DNA of 64,000 nucleotides. Source: Guillardia theta CCMP2712. Taxonomy: Eukaryota; Cryptophyceae; Pyrenomonadales; Geminigeraceae. The stretch spans positions 207,298-271,297 of the forward strand of contig NW_005434636.1 of assembly GCF_000315625.1 (NCBI RefSeq). Direction: 5' to 3'. The translations under genes and the position numbers were made by a program. Below, piece after piece: positions 54,426-63,571 of this stretch (positions are counted from its first letter, which is position 1; the number at the start of each line of letters is the position of its first letter). The notes under the pieces were generated by a model. It did no database searches and was not told where the DNA came from. It worked only from the letters and a program-made list of their open reading frames with translations.

Positions 54426-54617
54426 CTACGGCCAACCCTCCTCCTTGCTCAGCTTCTCGATCGCCTTGTCAATCTGCTCAGGACAGGTAGAGCCGAAGGG
54501 GTCGCCTGCTAGAGCAGCGGAGAAGCAGGCGACCCCTCGGCCCTCCTCCAGCACCCTGAGGTAGACGTGGCTCGAGTCATATAGCAGAACTGGCACTCCC
54601 TCGGCTCTCGCTTGCAT
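54426..54617 (-). CDS. Possible small exon or gene, unrecognised
   Basis: 63 residues, minus strand, ATG at 54617, with a non-repetitive composition (VPVLLYDSSHVYLRVLEEG, CPEQIDKAIEKLSKEEG) that looks protein-like. It contains the hairpin at 54497-54537. No family is recognised, and it may be one exon of a larger gene downstream of the channel gene. Confidence 0.3.
   Translation of the reverse strand: MQARAEGVPVLLYDSSHVYLRVLEEGRGVACFSAALAGDPFGSTCPEQIDKAIEKLSKEEGWP
54497..54537. other. Perfect 14-bp inverted repeat (hairpin) with 13-nt loop
   Basis: Arms aggggtcgcctgct (54497-54510) and agcaggcgacccct (54524-54537) are exact reverse complements around agagcagcggaga. It is GC-rich and would form a very stable stem on either strand. 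Confidence 0.9.
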
Positions 54618-54732
54618 GATGCTCGACGAGGGTTCAGACTGCCCGCTGAGAGAACTCGAAGCGCTCGTACCACGACACCTTCACCAACTCTTGTCTTCCC
54701 TCCCCCCCCATCGCCCTGTCGGGTCCGCGGCT

Positions 54733-56926
54733 CTAGGTCAAGCAATGCTTGCTCACAAACATGTCCGATGATCTCAGACGAGACGCCCTGCTGTCCTCGA
54801 CTCTCTCGCCACCTTCACTGGGCAACGACACTGAGATTGATCGCAGTCTTCGTCTCTGCACCAGTCGGCCGTAGAGCTCTTGAGGGCTTCGGAGGCCTAC
54901 CTTACTTATATACTTGCCGACTACGATGCAATCTGAGGCAGAGAGCTCCCTGGCCTGCTTGGTTGACTCATCTCCTGTCATCCCAGTGGAGCTCGCCGGC
55001 TGATCTCTGACATTGCCTGTGGGGCTAGCAGGCTGATGTCTCATCTTGAGCGTAGTCGTCTGATGTCTCAAGTCAGTCGTAGAGCTTGTCGGCTGATCTC
55101 TTGGCTTAGCAGAAGGACTTGTGGGCGGGTCTCTTGACTTGATTGTAGGACTGGCAGGCTGATCTCTTATCTTCAGCAAGGGCAGTTGATCTCTCAAGTT
55201 GGTGGTAGAGATTGTCAGTGGAGCTCTCGACTTGTTCGTAGGACTTGTAGGCGGTTCGCTGGGCTTAGTAGATGGATTTGCAGGCTGATCTCTTGATCTT
55301 GGTCTAGGAATTATTTGCTGATCTCCCTTCTTGGTTGCCATCGCCATCATCTGCTTCTGCATCGTCCTCAGCATCTCACTCTGCCCGTGCATTGACGTCT
55401 GCAACTGCTCCACTGCCTCGGCAAGGCGAAGGATGAGAGGTTGGTGCGGGTCAACGCTGGGAGACTTGGTTTCAAGGTTGTCGATGAAGGTTTCAATCCT
55501 CTCAACACTGGCCGACAAACGACCTTTGGTTTGTTCCGTATCCCCACCATCTTCTTCCAGTTGAAGAAGGCTCTGTAGACAGGGGAGTTGAGAAGCATTG
55601 TCAACACTTCCCTCTTTGACTTGCGGTGCTGATGCTTGCGCGACTTGAAGATCGGATTATGAATCTTGTCAACAGACAACAACAGAGATTTGATTGCAAA
55701 CAGCACGTCGTAGTTGAACTCCTGAGCCTCATTCTTGATCGCCATTGCAATCTGCCTTTCACATTAGCCGTGTTGCTCCCCTACCCTGCTGTCACCTACC
55801 TTGCGATGCACGTAGTTCGACATCTGTGTTAGCATCACCGTCTCAAACTCTTCAGGCCCCAGCTCCCCTTGCGAGTTTAGCAGCTTCCGCGAGTCTGTGA
55901 CGCTATCGAACTCTTCCTGTGTGAGCTTCAATTTGAGCTTCTGCAGAGCCTTCTTGTCAGCTCCCTCTGTCGCCGCTCACTTCGCTCACCTTCAGGCCGA
56001 TGTTGAGCTCCTCCAGGTTGACCGCCCCAGACTCGTCAAGGTCCATCTTCTGCTTGATCGCGTCAGCTGGAGGGCAGCTGGAGGTTGATTGTCCTTCTTT
56101 GACCTGATAGAGCTAGAAGATCTTCGTCGAGAGCTCTTCTAGCGTCGCAAAGTACATCAAGCTTGTCACCAGCGGGTCTAAGGGGCCTCTCGTGCGAAAT
56201 TGTTGCACCAGTCCCATCTGAGAAGGCGTCAGGATTTCACGTTGATGTCATACTAGAGCTCACAATCTTCTCCTGATGCCTTGCGTTCCTCTCGTTCCTT
56301 TCCCGCTCCACAGTGGAGATAAACTCGTCCAGCAGCACAGCCACGACTATGTTCATCAGCACCTGGAAGTCTTGTCACTGCTCTTCTTCCGGCCTCCTAC
56401 CACTTACCACGTTCACGATGAGCATGTAGACCACGAAGTACAGCCCGGTCTAAGTTATCTAAAGGTCACATAAAGTCAACACCTCCCCCTCTCCTTAGAC
56501 ACTTTCGCTGTCACTAAAGAGAGTTCGAGTGACGCTCGAGGCCCAAGAGTCCCCTGTTGCCATCTGAAACAAGGTGAACATGTACCGGAGGAAGTTTCCG
56601 AAGAACTTTTCGCTCTGTGCGGCGAAAAGTCTCGTTGCAATGATGGCAAAGATTGATGTGATGATGAGTAAGATGCAGAATGCGCTGCAGCAGCACCGGA
56701 TGAGGACAGGGCGTTGATGAGAATGCGAAACGAGTTCAACATCCTGCCACACATACCGTCACTTTCCAAGCAGACACTCGAGGTAAGTCGCCATTCACCG
56801 GAACAGGCGCATCATTTTAAAGATGCGGGTCAGCCGCATGGCGCTCAGTCCTGGTACTCCTTGTATGATCTCAGACATCAAAGTGACGAGCACGACCGCA
56901 AAGTCTTGAACCATCCAAACCATACC
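54733..56926 (-). CDS. Voltage-gated cation channel, C-terminal part (S3-S6, EF-hand, Pro/Thr/Ser tail), with an apparent frameshift
   Basis: The exon about 56926-56799 has S3-S4 ending in SAMRLTRIFKMMRLFR (voltage sensor). It joins in phase to 56743 (MLNSFRILINAL, S4-S5 linker), but S5 and the pore (AFCILLIITSIFAIIATRLF; FTLFQMATGDSWASSV) continue in another frame about 56700-56680 without room for an intron. S6 follows (GLYFVVYMLIVNV, splice, VLMNIVVAVLLDEFISTVER). Then come an EF-hand (DLDESGAVNLEEL), helical linkers, and a last exon (about 55518-54733) of degenerate RDQPASPT/RDPPTSPS repeats. S1-S2 are not found; the upstream 57.0-57.3 kb is GC-rich repeat. Either a truncated, decaying gene or an assembly indel plus a missed 5' exon. 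The pore sequence TGDSW suggests cation selectivity of an unusual type. Confidence 0.7.
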
Positions 56927-56939
56927 TCCGATTAGTGAC

Positions 56940-58243
56940 TATCAACACAGTTTCCCCTCTCTTCCACCTAAGATGTACGGGACCCAAGACTTTTAGCCCC
57001 CCTGGGGGTACCCCGCAATGACTTTTTGTACGGCAAAGCGAGTAAAGCACTCTTTGATTTTACTCATCGACCAGACCGTTCCCGTACGGTAGTGTCCGAT
57101 TCGTGAATGGGGAATAGGCGTAGCTGGCAACTGAACAGACGTAGCAGACATTCGGGCCCGGCGCCCGCGCCTGAGTTTCATGATCGGATGATCGAACGTA
57201 CCCGGCGTACGGTGGCAACTTATTAGTAGTCACCTGATTGTCCTCGTACTCCGAGGCTGAGAGTCTCAGCCTCTGGGCCGCGGTATCCGACAAAAGACAG
57301 ATTACTGCCTGTCATCAGCAGTACCGGTACTAGATTTAACTTAACTTTGAGATGACGCCATGCGTTGTTGGTGGCGGACAAGAGGCCATCATTTCCGAGT
57401 TGATCATTCCCGAGGCTTCATCGCCCGGACTGAGCCCAGGACTACTAGGGGTGGGTCCATGGTGATGAAGGTCGTACAGGGGACTGTGACTCAGGGGGAC
57501 TACTAGGGGTGGGTCCATGGTGATAAAGGCTTGGGACACCCCTACGGACTAGGGGTGGGTCCATGGCGAGCGATGGAGGGACTAGGGGTGAGTCCATGTT
57601 GTTGGGAGCGACTGGGGGTAGGGGTCTACACGGCAAGCCATAGACTTCAGGCTTCTCCGAAAAAGAGTATTTTCAGGTTTTTTCCTCTGGGTAGGGTAGG
57701 GACTTTGGGACCGGTAGTAACGGATCACCGGCATGTCCGACCGGCGGGTGTTAGGATTAAATTGGGTGGTTCCTTGGAGTACTGAGGGGTGGGGGTGGGG
57801 GTGGGGGTTGGGTGGTGTGCCAGTAAACTCAGAGAGTGGATGAATCATCGTAGTGGTGTCAAGGGGTTGAGGAGGGGGAGGGTGTCGAATCATGAGGGTG
57901 GATAGGGGTACCTGGAAGACCAGGCTAAGGATGAGCGGTTTTACTGGGTGGATGGGAAGTGAGCAAGGGGGTGGTAGAGGAGGATATCTGAAGCATGCCT
58001 TTGAAGGAGGGGTGGGTGACCAGTACGTGGGGTGGCTGGGGACGGGGGTTCAGAGGAGTGGTAGTGGCGTAGAAACCTAGAGGCCTTGGGAGGAATCAAA
58101 GGCGACCGGTCAAGGGAAGAGGAAGGAGAAGAGCTGCGAGTCAAAGACCAGGGTCAGCAAGGAAGACAGCTGCAACAGAGAACAGAGACTGTTGTCATCG
58201 ATAGCTTCAACGCAGCTGGCTTTGCTCATGAAACTAGACTTGA
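56940..58243. repeat. Composite intergenic block: GC-rich part then G-rich tandem part
   Basis: 57000-57310 is GC-rich (cgggcccggcgcccgcgcc). 57430-57620 contains four imperfect copies of a 50-60 bp unit with gggactactaggggtgggtccatgg. 57680-58080 continues with G-run-rich sequence. No gene is seen. Confidence 0.65.
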
Positions 58244-58649
58244 GTGTTCGGACAAATCCAAGCTGCCTCATGCAAGTCTTTGTACAGCTACAAGTTGCAT
58301 AGCGCTGCTCAAGGGAACTCCTGTTCGAAGAAATACATGGCACTTATGTCGCCAGATCGTTCTCACTGCTTGAGATTCAGCATTCTGAGTGATCGGGATG
58401 GCTCAAGCTCATTGGTTCCACTCTATCTGCTCAATGACGAGCATCGACACAAAGAGAAACCCTTGATCACCTGGAAGGAGCAGGTTATTCTCATCCCTTG
58501 CATGAATGATAGATGTTGCCAACCTCCTGACTGTTTTGCAGTTAAAAATAAGGGGCGGGAGACAACGATTTTGTAAAAATCCACATCCAAAAAATCACAG
58601 TCAAGATTGGAAGGAAACAGAATCAAACCATGAAGATGTTGTAAGCGCG

Positions 58650-60713
58650 ATGCATATACAAACCAACTCGTCGATGTTGTCCAGGGAAGGCACGAAGCAA
58701 GATGACAGCGTTCATGAGCTCTCACTTGGCGAGGAGTTCAACCGAGCTTCACCTCTATCACGGCGAACTCGCGAGTTGTCCATGGTTCCGAAGCTCAAGT
58801 TGGTTCCGTTCTCCCACACTCAGATCAGCAGCAATGTCAAGAAGATTGAGATGCTGCCAGACTTGAACAAGGTCTCTGAGATCTGCGTCGTCGGGTCTCC
58901 AAGAGTGTCCCCTCGCCGAGAGATGGTGGATGCTCGACATGCGCCATTAACTGAAAGGCACTCTCATCGATCAATGCAGCCTCGTACTCCAGGCGAAACA
59001 AAACCGTGCTCTCAATATGATGAGAATGAAACACCCCTCAACAAAGGCTTCTTGACTACAAGACAGTATCTTACGGCATGTTCTCCGCGAAATGTTCAAG
59101 TTGATGCAAGGAAAGGCTTGTTCAAAGTTCAGCCTCCTAAGAATTCCCTTCAGCCTGGAATGGCCTTTCCTCGTTGTTTCGACTCACACCGTTACGCTCA
59201 ATCGGATTCCAGCAATTCCATAGAGCCCTTTCGTGATGCTGGATTGAGCAGAGCTGGCTCAAAGTCATGGAGTGGCTCTCAGCTAAAGAGAAAGCAAACC
59301 ACACCATCTCCTAAGCGAGAGATTGTCTCCTGTCCAAACCTGCAAGACGTTGTTCTGAAGCCCAGCGCAGTCTACCTACCATCTTCGAGTCCTTTCAATG
59401 TGCCGAGTTCTGAAGATTCAACCTCCGATGAGGATTTGAGGTCTAATGCGAATTATTTCTTCCTGTACTACTTTTGGAAGATCGACGGATTTATGATCAC
59501 GTCGTTGCAGTCTGGTCTGCACAAGAGGATTTCAAATGGTTTTTGGAGTGAGTTGGAAGAAGCCCTTTCCTTGTCTGACGTCCAAGGGATTTGCTGTGAC
59601 CTGAACGAGAGGAGGGTTTCCTCGGAGAAACCTCTCAACGCGGCAAGCTCATCCAGAGCATGGATAAAGGAAGTCCCCATCAGTGTTCTCATGTTCTTTT
59701 ACAAGTTTAAAAACGATATTGAGAGTGTCCGAAGAGGAGGACGTCAAAATTTGTCAAATGATGGAAGGATTTCCCTGCTTCGGAAGTCAAAGGTGTTGTC
59801 GGATACAAGTTCGTACGGCTTCGTTCTCCGATGCCAATCGCTCGAAAACGGAGCGTTGAGCAATGGGGTCAGAAGTTATTTTGGCTTGATTTTGAAGCTC
59901 AAGAACATGTCCAGACAATTTTGTAACAGGAAATTCTCCGTTGTCAACTTCATGAGCATGTTCAAGACAATCAAGTCCCGAGAAGACAGTGAGGGGAGTT
60001 CTGAATCGAGCGACATCAAAGAGGATTACGAATTGTCTCTCATGGTTGAGAAGTATGCTCCTGGTGAAGACACGGAGTTGAACAAGAATATGCAGTACTC
60101 GCCTAACCTGTCACCGATGGGTCAAAGTCCTGACCAGTTGAGCAACCTCTCTATGTCTCCTGGACTTTGGGATTACGTCGTCGTAGAAGATTCGAGAAAG
60201 TCTCAGGGGCAGATGGACATTGACCTTTCCATCCAAAATGACAACAATCAGGCGTCAAGAAGTTCTCCTCCTCAGGAGCCTTCAGAGAAAGTCTCATTGC
60301 TCCCAAGTTTGCCGCTCCGACCAGAGAAGTGTACAAAACGATCGAAGATTGAAGTGTACGAAGGCGAGCATGTCCCGGCTGCAAGCTCACCAGCGAACAT
60401 CTTGTCGCCTGTTCGACCGGCAGGACCTCGTATCTCAATGTCGCCAAACGTTGTGGGCAGAAACGGTTCTCGCTGGGTCTCTGCTGAGAGTGGTAGTGTG
60501 AAGGGGAAGCGTGGGGAGCCTGGCCAGAGATGCTCGTCGTTTCCTGAGGATGCCATGGCAGCCGGATACAACGAGACGAGCTCACTTCCTCTAGACATCC
60601 TGAAGGAGGTAGAGCTGCGGAAATCTTCACGAGACGCTCTGCAGTCATGCAAGCAAAATGTTGTCACTCATCAGAAGGTATCGGGTTGGAGCATCAAGCT
60701 TGTCCAATCTTAG
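58650..60713 (+). CDS. Large Ser-rich protein, unrecognised
   Basis: Open frame from 58506; ATGs at 58506 and 58650 (687 aa from the latter), stop TAG 60711-60713. Composition is ordinary and non-repetitive, which supports coding. Residues 1-270 are Ser/Pro/Arg-rich with SP motifs (VVGSPRVSPRREM, PRTPGETKP) suggesting phosphorylation. A central part of about 200 residues is more globular (NYFFLYYFWKIDGFMITSLQ, SYGFVLRCQSLENG, SYFGLILKLKNMSRQF) and could be a folded domain I do not recognise. The C-terminal third is again SP-rich. No intron is apparent. An AT-rich stretch just before it (gttaaaaataagggg, 58540-58555) might be its promoter if 58650 is the start. Confidence 0.65.
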   Translation: MHIQTNSSMLSREGTKQDDSVHELSLGEEFNRASPLSRRTRELSMVPKLKLVPFSHTQISSNVKKIEMLPDLNKVSEICVVGSPRVSPRREMVDARHAPLTERHSHRSMQPRTPGETKPCSQYDENETPLNKGFLTTRQYLTACSPRNVQVDARKGLFKVQPPKNSLQPGMAFPRCFDSHRYAQSDSSNSIEPFRDAGLSRAGSKSWSGSQLKRKQTTPSPKREIVSCPNLQDVVLKPSAVYLPSSSPFNVPSSEDSTSDEDLRSNANYFFLYYFWKIDGFMITSLQSGLHKRISNGFWSELEEALSLSDVQGICCDLNERRVSSEKPLNAASSSRAWIKEVPISVLMFFYKFKNDIESVRRGGRQNLSNDGRISLLRKSKVLSDTSSYGFVLRCQSLENGALSNGVRSYFGLILKLKNMSRQFCNRKFSVVNFMSMFKTIKSREDSEGSSESSDIKEDYELSLMVEKYAPGEDTELNKNMQYSPNLSPMGQSPDQLSNLSMSPGLWDYVVVEDSRKSQGQMDIDLSIQNDNNQASRSSPPQEPSEKVSLLPSLPLRPEKCTKRSKIEVYEGEHVPAASSPANILSPVRPAGPRISMSPNVVGRNGSRWVSAESGSVKGKRGEPGQRCSSFPEDAMAAGYNETSSLPLDILKEVELRKSSRDALQSCKQNVVTHQKVSGWSIKLVQS

Positions 60714-61032
60714 ATGTAACAATAAATATGATTGTTAACCTGGTAAAAGTGTACAGCAGTAATGTCGATCGAAGAACTTGGCACTGCATGAAAAAACCAT
60801 TCATCATGTCAAGCAGAAACACCGAACAAGAAGTTTGATCTTGTCATTGTTCTTTACAAAAAATATTCGAGGTGCAAGTGATAGCAAGAAAGCTATCAGT
60901 TCTAGTGTTCACAATCTGATTCATCCGTCAGAGCTCTTCGATGAGCTACGTTAAAATTCATCGGCTACACGGGATTACTCCAAATTCCTGCCAACGCTCT
61001 AAGCACACTGTCCGAAGCATCAACCAATGCAC

Positions 61033-62042
61033 TTACATCGAATGGCCCTGCCAAGGCCAGTGTGAAACGACGATTCCAGGAAGCTTCTCTACCTCTGAGC
61101 ACATCTGCGACATGGCCTTGTATGTGTCGGTCTTACAAGCCTTCAGGTTGTAGCTCTTATCAAAGTAGACAGTCTGATCTTCTCTGTTGATCCGCGAGTT
61201 GGCGGACATCTTGCAAGTATGTGAAAGAGATTCGAACTTGTAGCACAAATCACGCGCAGCTTTCCTCTGGCACTTCTCAACCATCTTTTCATCCTCTTCA
61301 AAACCATCTTGACAGTCTTTCAGGCTCATTCCCGTCCGTTTGAACAAGATGGTAAGCTGTTCCTCCATTTGTTCATCTGCTGATCGGTGGACTTGCTTGA
61401 GATTCCTCCAGTCGAGGTAGGCTTCCGATCCCTCCTTGTCGCAATCTCCTCTCAGCACACACGCTCTAGGCTGCATCTTGTACTTGTTCTTCTTGTTCAG
61501 CACTGGATCTCCAAAACTGAGACCAGGGCCAATTCCCTTTCTACCATTCGTAGGGAATGCAGAATGATAATACTCTTCTTTCGGCCCACTCTTTGCACTA
61601 GCGCTCAGTTTTGAACTTTTGTCGACATTTGCTAGCCCATTCTTGTCCCCAACAACTTCCATGGCTAGCCGTCTCTGCCAAAAGTGAAAATGTAAGACGT
61701 GAAATCAAGCATGAATCAACGTGGAGACACCGCGACGCAATGACGGAAAAAGATAAGAACAACAAGGAGCAAAGATGAAAATTTTCTATGTTGACGGAAA
61801 ATGATTGTAGGGAACACGCACGAAACAAATTCCATTCGTCATCACTCCCACTCTCTCACCGGATGCTGCATCAACTTGGAGACCAATGAGATCCTTTGCG
61901 TCAGATAGCTCTTGGTGGAGGCCTTGCTTGCCAGCATAGTTTTCTCTCCTCCATAAATCACGTGAAATGCCACCATATACACCGCTAGAATGGCCGCAAC
62001 GGCTGCAACCGCCGCCATTGTGATGATGTTCCTGTGCACCAT
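61033..62042 (-). CDS. Type II membrane protein with Cys-rich luminal/extracellular domain, unrecognised
   Basis: Two exons in phase: from ATG 62042 to 61860, and 61674-61033, with GT-AG intron 61675-61859 (donor CATCCG|GTGAGAGAG, acceptor cttttggcag). The N-terminus MVHRNIITM leads into a single hydrophobic segment (AAVAAVAAILAVYMVAFHVI). The longer frame from 62183 runs through G-rich repeat-like DNA, so 62042 is preferred. The second exon encodes about 213 residues with about ten Cys, helical and charged (LRGDCDKEGSEAYLDWRNLK, LKDCQDGFEEDEKMVEKCQR, LCYKFESLSHTCKMS), suggesting a disulfide-bonded helical domain. Family and function are unknown. Confidence 0.68.
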
Positions 62043-62363
62043 CGCGGCTCTTCGTCGGTACGAACCTGAGGCGGACTCTACCGCAAGTTTCAGTGCCGCT
62101 GGCCCACTCCGAATTATCGCCGGGGCCCGTGGGTACAGTACCCCTACCCCTTCGATGGGGATCAATCTCAAATAAACACTCACAGAAGGCTGCCCTCACT
62201 GGCTGAATTTCATATCTGGGCTTCTAATCAAATAGCTGTATCCTCTGGTGTATTGACAAAAAACCCCGGGGACCACAAGAGAAATTTCGTTTGTACCCCT
62301 ACAAGCAAGGGTGGGAGGATGCCTCTTCGGTGGTCTCCTCTGAAAGGTCGTTGTCGATTCGCA

Positions 62364-63571
62364 ATGGCCTTCGCTGGACCCATGCGCCACTTGCTCCAGG
62401 TGAGATGTCAATGTCGTACTCCAGTGCTCCTACTCCTCTACATGCATATCTTTCCACACACTTCCTGATCATTGCCCATTGTATCTGCATCAACAAGTTT
62501 CTCGTGGAATTTTCCGTGCCCTCTCATTCGCAGCCTTGTGGGGGTTGTTTGGGGTACCGTCTGTAGAACAATCCTCCTTCTGTATGATTGTCTTGGTGTA
62601 TAGAATTCGTTTTGTTTTCGTTGTGAAGACTTCAAATGCTATTGTCATCGGATTGTTGACGAGATTATGCAAACTGACGCCATACAAATTTCTTTTTCGG
62701 GGGTCCCTTGTTTAGTTTAGCACATGTTGCCGTGAGCAAGCGCATTCTAATGCAGATAACAGGAGGCCGAAGAGGCTGCCGCCGCAACGGAGCCCACCGT
62801 CACCTTCCCTGATGACTACCCCAACTCCGTCAGGCACTTTCTCCTCATCGGATTCTTGGGCATGTTCATCGGAGCCATTGTGTTCTTCTACATGGGTATC
62901 TCCCGCAAGGTCAACACAGTGATGCACGTCCTCACCTTCTTTATCGCTGCTGTTTCTGCTTGCTCCTACTATGCCGAGTGGGCTGGTCTCGGTGTCGAGT
63001 ACAAGACCACCGACACCACTCCCCGTGTCATCTTCTGGGCTCGCTACCTTGACTGGGTTGTCACTGGACCTGTAAGATATTATTCTCGCATGCTGCAGTG
63101 AGCTGACTTTGTTTTCCTCAGCTCATCCTCACTGACTTGGCTCTCCTCTCCAAGTCTGACACCCCCACCATCATCTCTTTGGTTGGCAACATGGTCCTCT
63201 ACGTCATCTGCGGCCTCATTGGAGCCCTCACCGTGGCCCCTTACAAGTACATGTGGTGGGTTGCCGGACTGATCTTCTTGATCATCGTCTTCATGCTCCT
63301 CCTCCAGCGCCTCAACAACGCTGAGGGATATGGCGGAGATGCTCTCAAGGGCTTGACCTGGCTCACCATCCTTGTGTGGATTGTCTACCCCATCGTCTGG
63401 ATTGTCGGATCTGAGGGCACTGGAGCTTTGGGTCTTTCCCAGGAGGTCGGCATTCTCACCATTGCTGATTTGATTGCCAAGATCGGCTTCGGCTTCTACC
63501 TTTTGGCCAACGTTGATGCTCCTGAGTCTGAGTCTGTTCCCCTCAACCAGTCCTCCCAGCAGTACGTTTAA
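62364..63571 (+). CDS. Type 1 (microbial) rhodopsin, bacteriorhodopsin-like, probable light-driven proton pump
   Basis: Exons 62763-63071 and 63122-63571 are certain. The first, 62364-62399 (ATG in gcaATGG context, donor CAG|GTGAGATG), closes in phase to give 264 residues. Seven hydrophobic helices. Helix C reads RYLDWVVTGPLILTD: Arg106, Asp109, Thr113 and Asp120 match bacteriorhodopsin R82, D85, T89 and D96. Helix F has WIVYPIVW (W182, Y185, P186, W189 equivalents). Loop and helix G have GSEGTGALGLSQE, with Glu213 and Glu223 matching the proton-release pair E194/E204. ADLIAK gives Asp231 and retinal Lys235. T90 is Gly114. The residue set is that of an outward proton pump. However, cryptophytes also have pump-like cation channelrhodopsins with the same D-T-D triad, so channel activity cannot be excluded. 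The location (plasma membrane or plastid) is unknown. Confidence 0.93.

Noticed and set aside
62364-63571. Anion or classical chlorophyte-type channelrhodopsin
   Set aside because: The D85, D96, E194 and E204 equivalents and helix spacing match bacteriorhodopsin, and the Glu-rich helix B of chlorophyte channelrhodopsins is absent.
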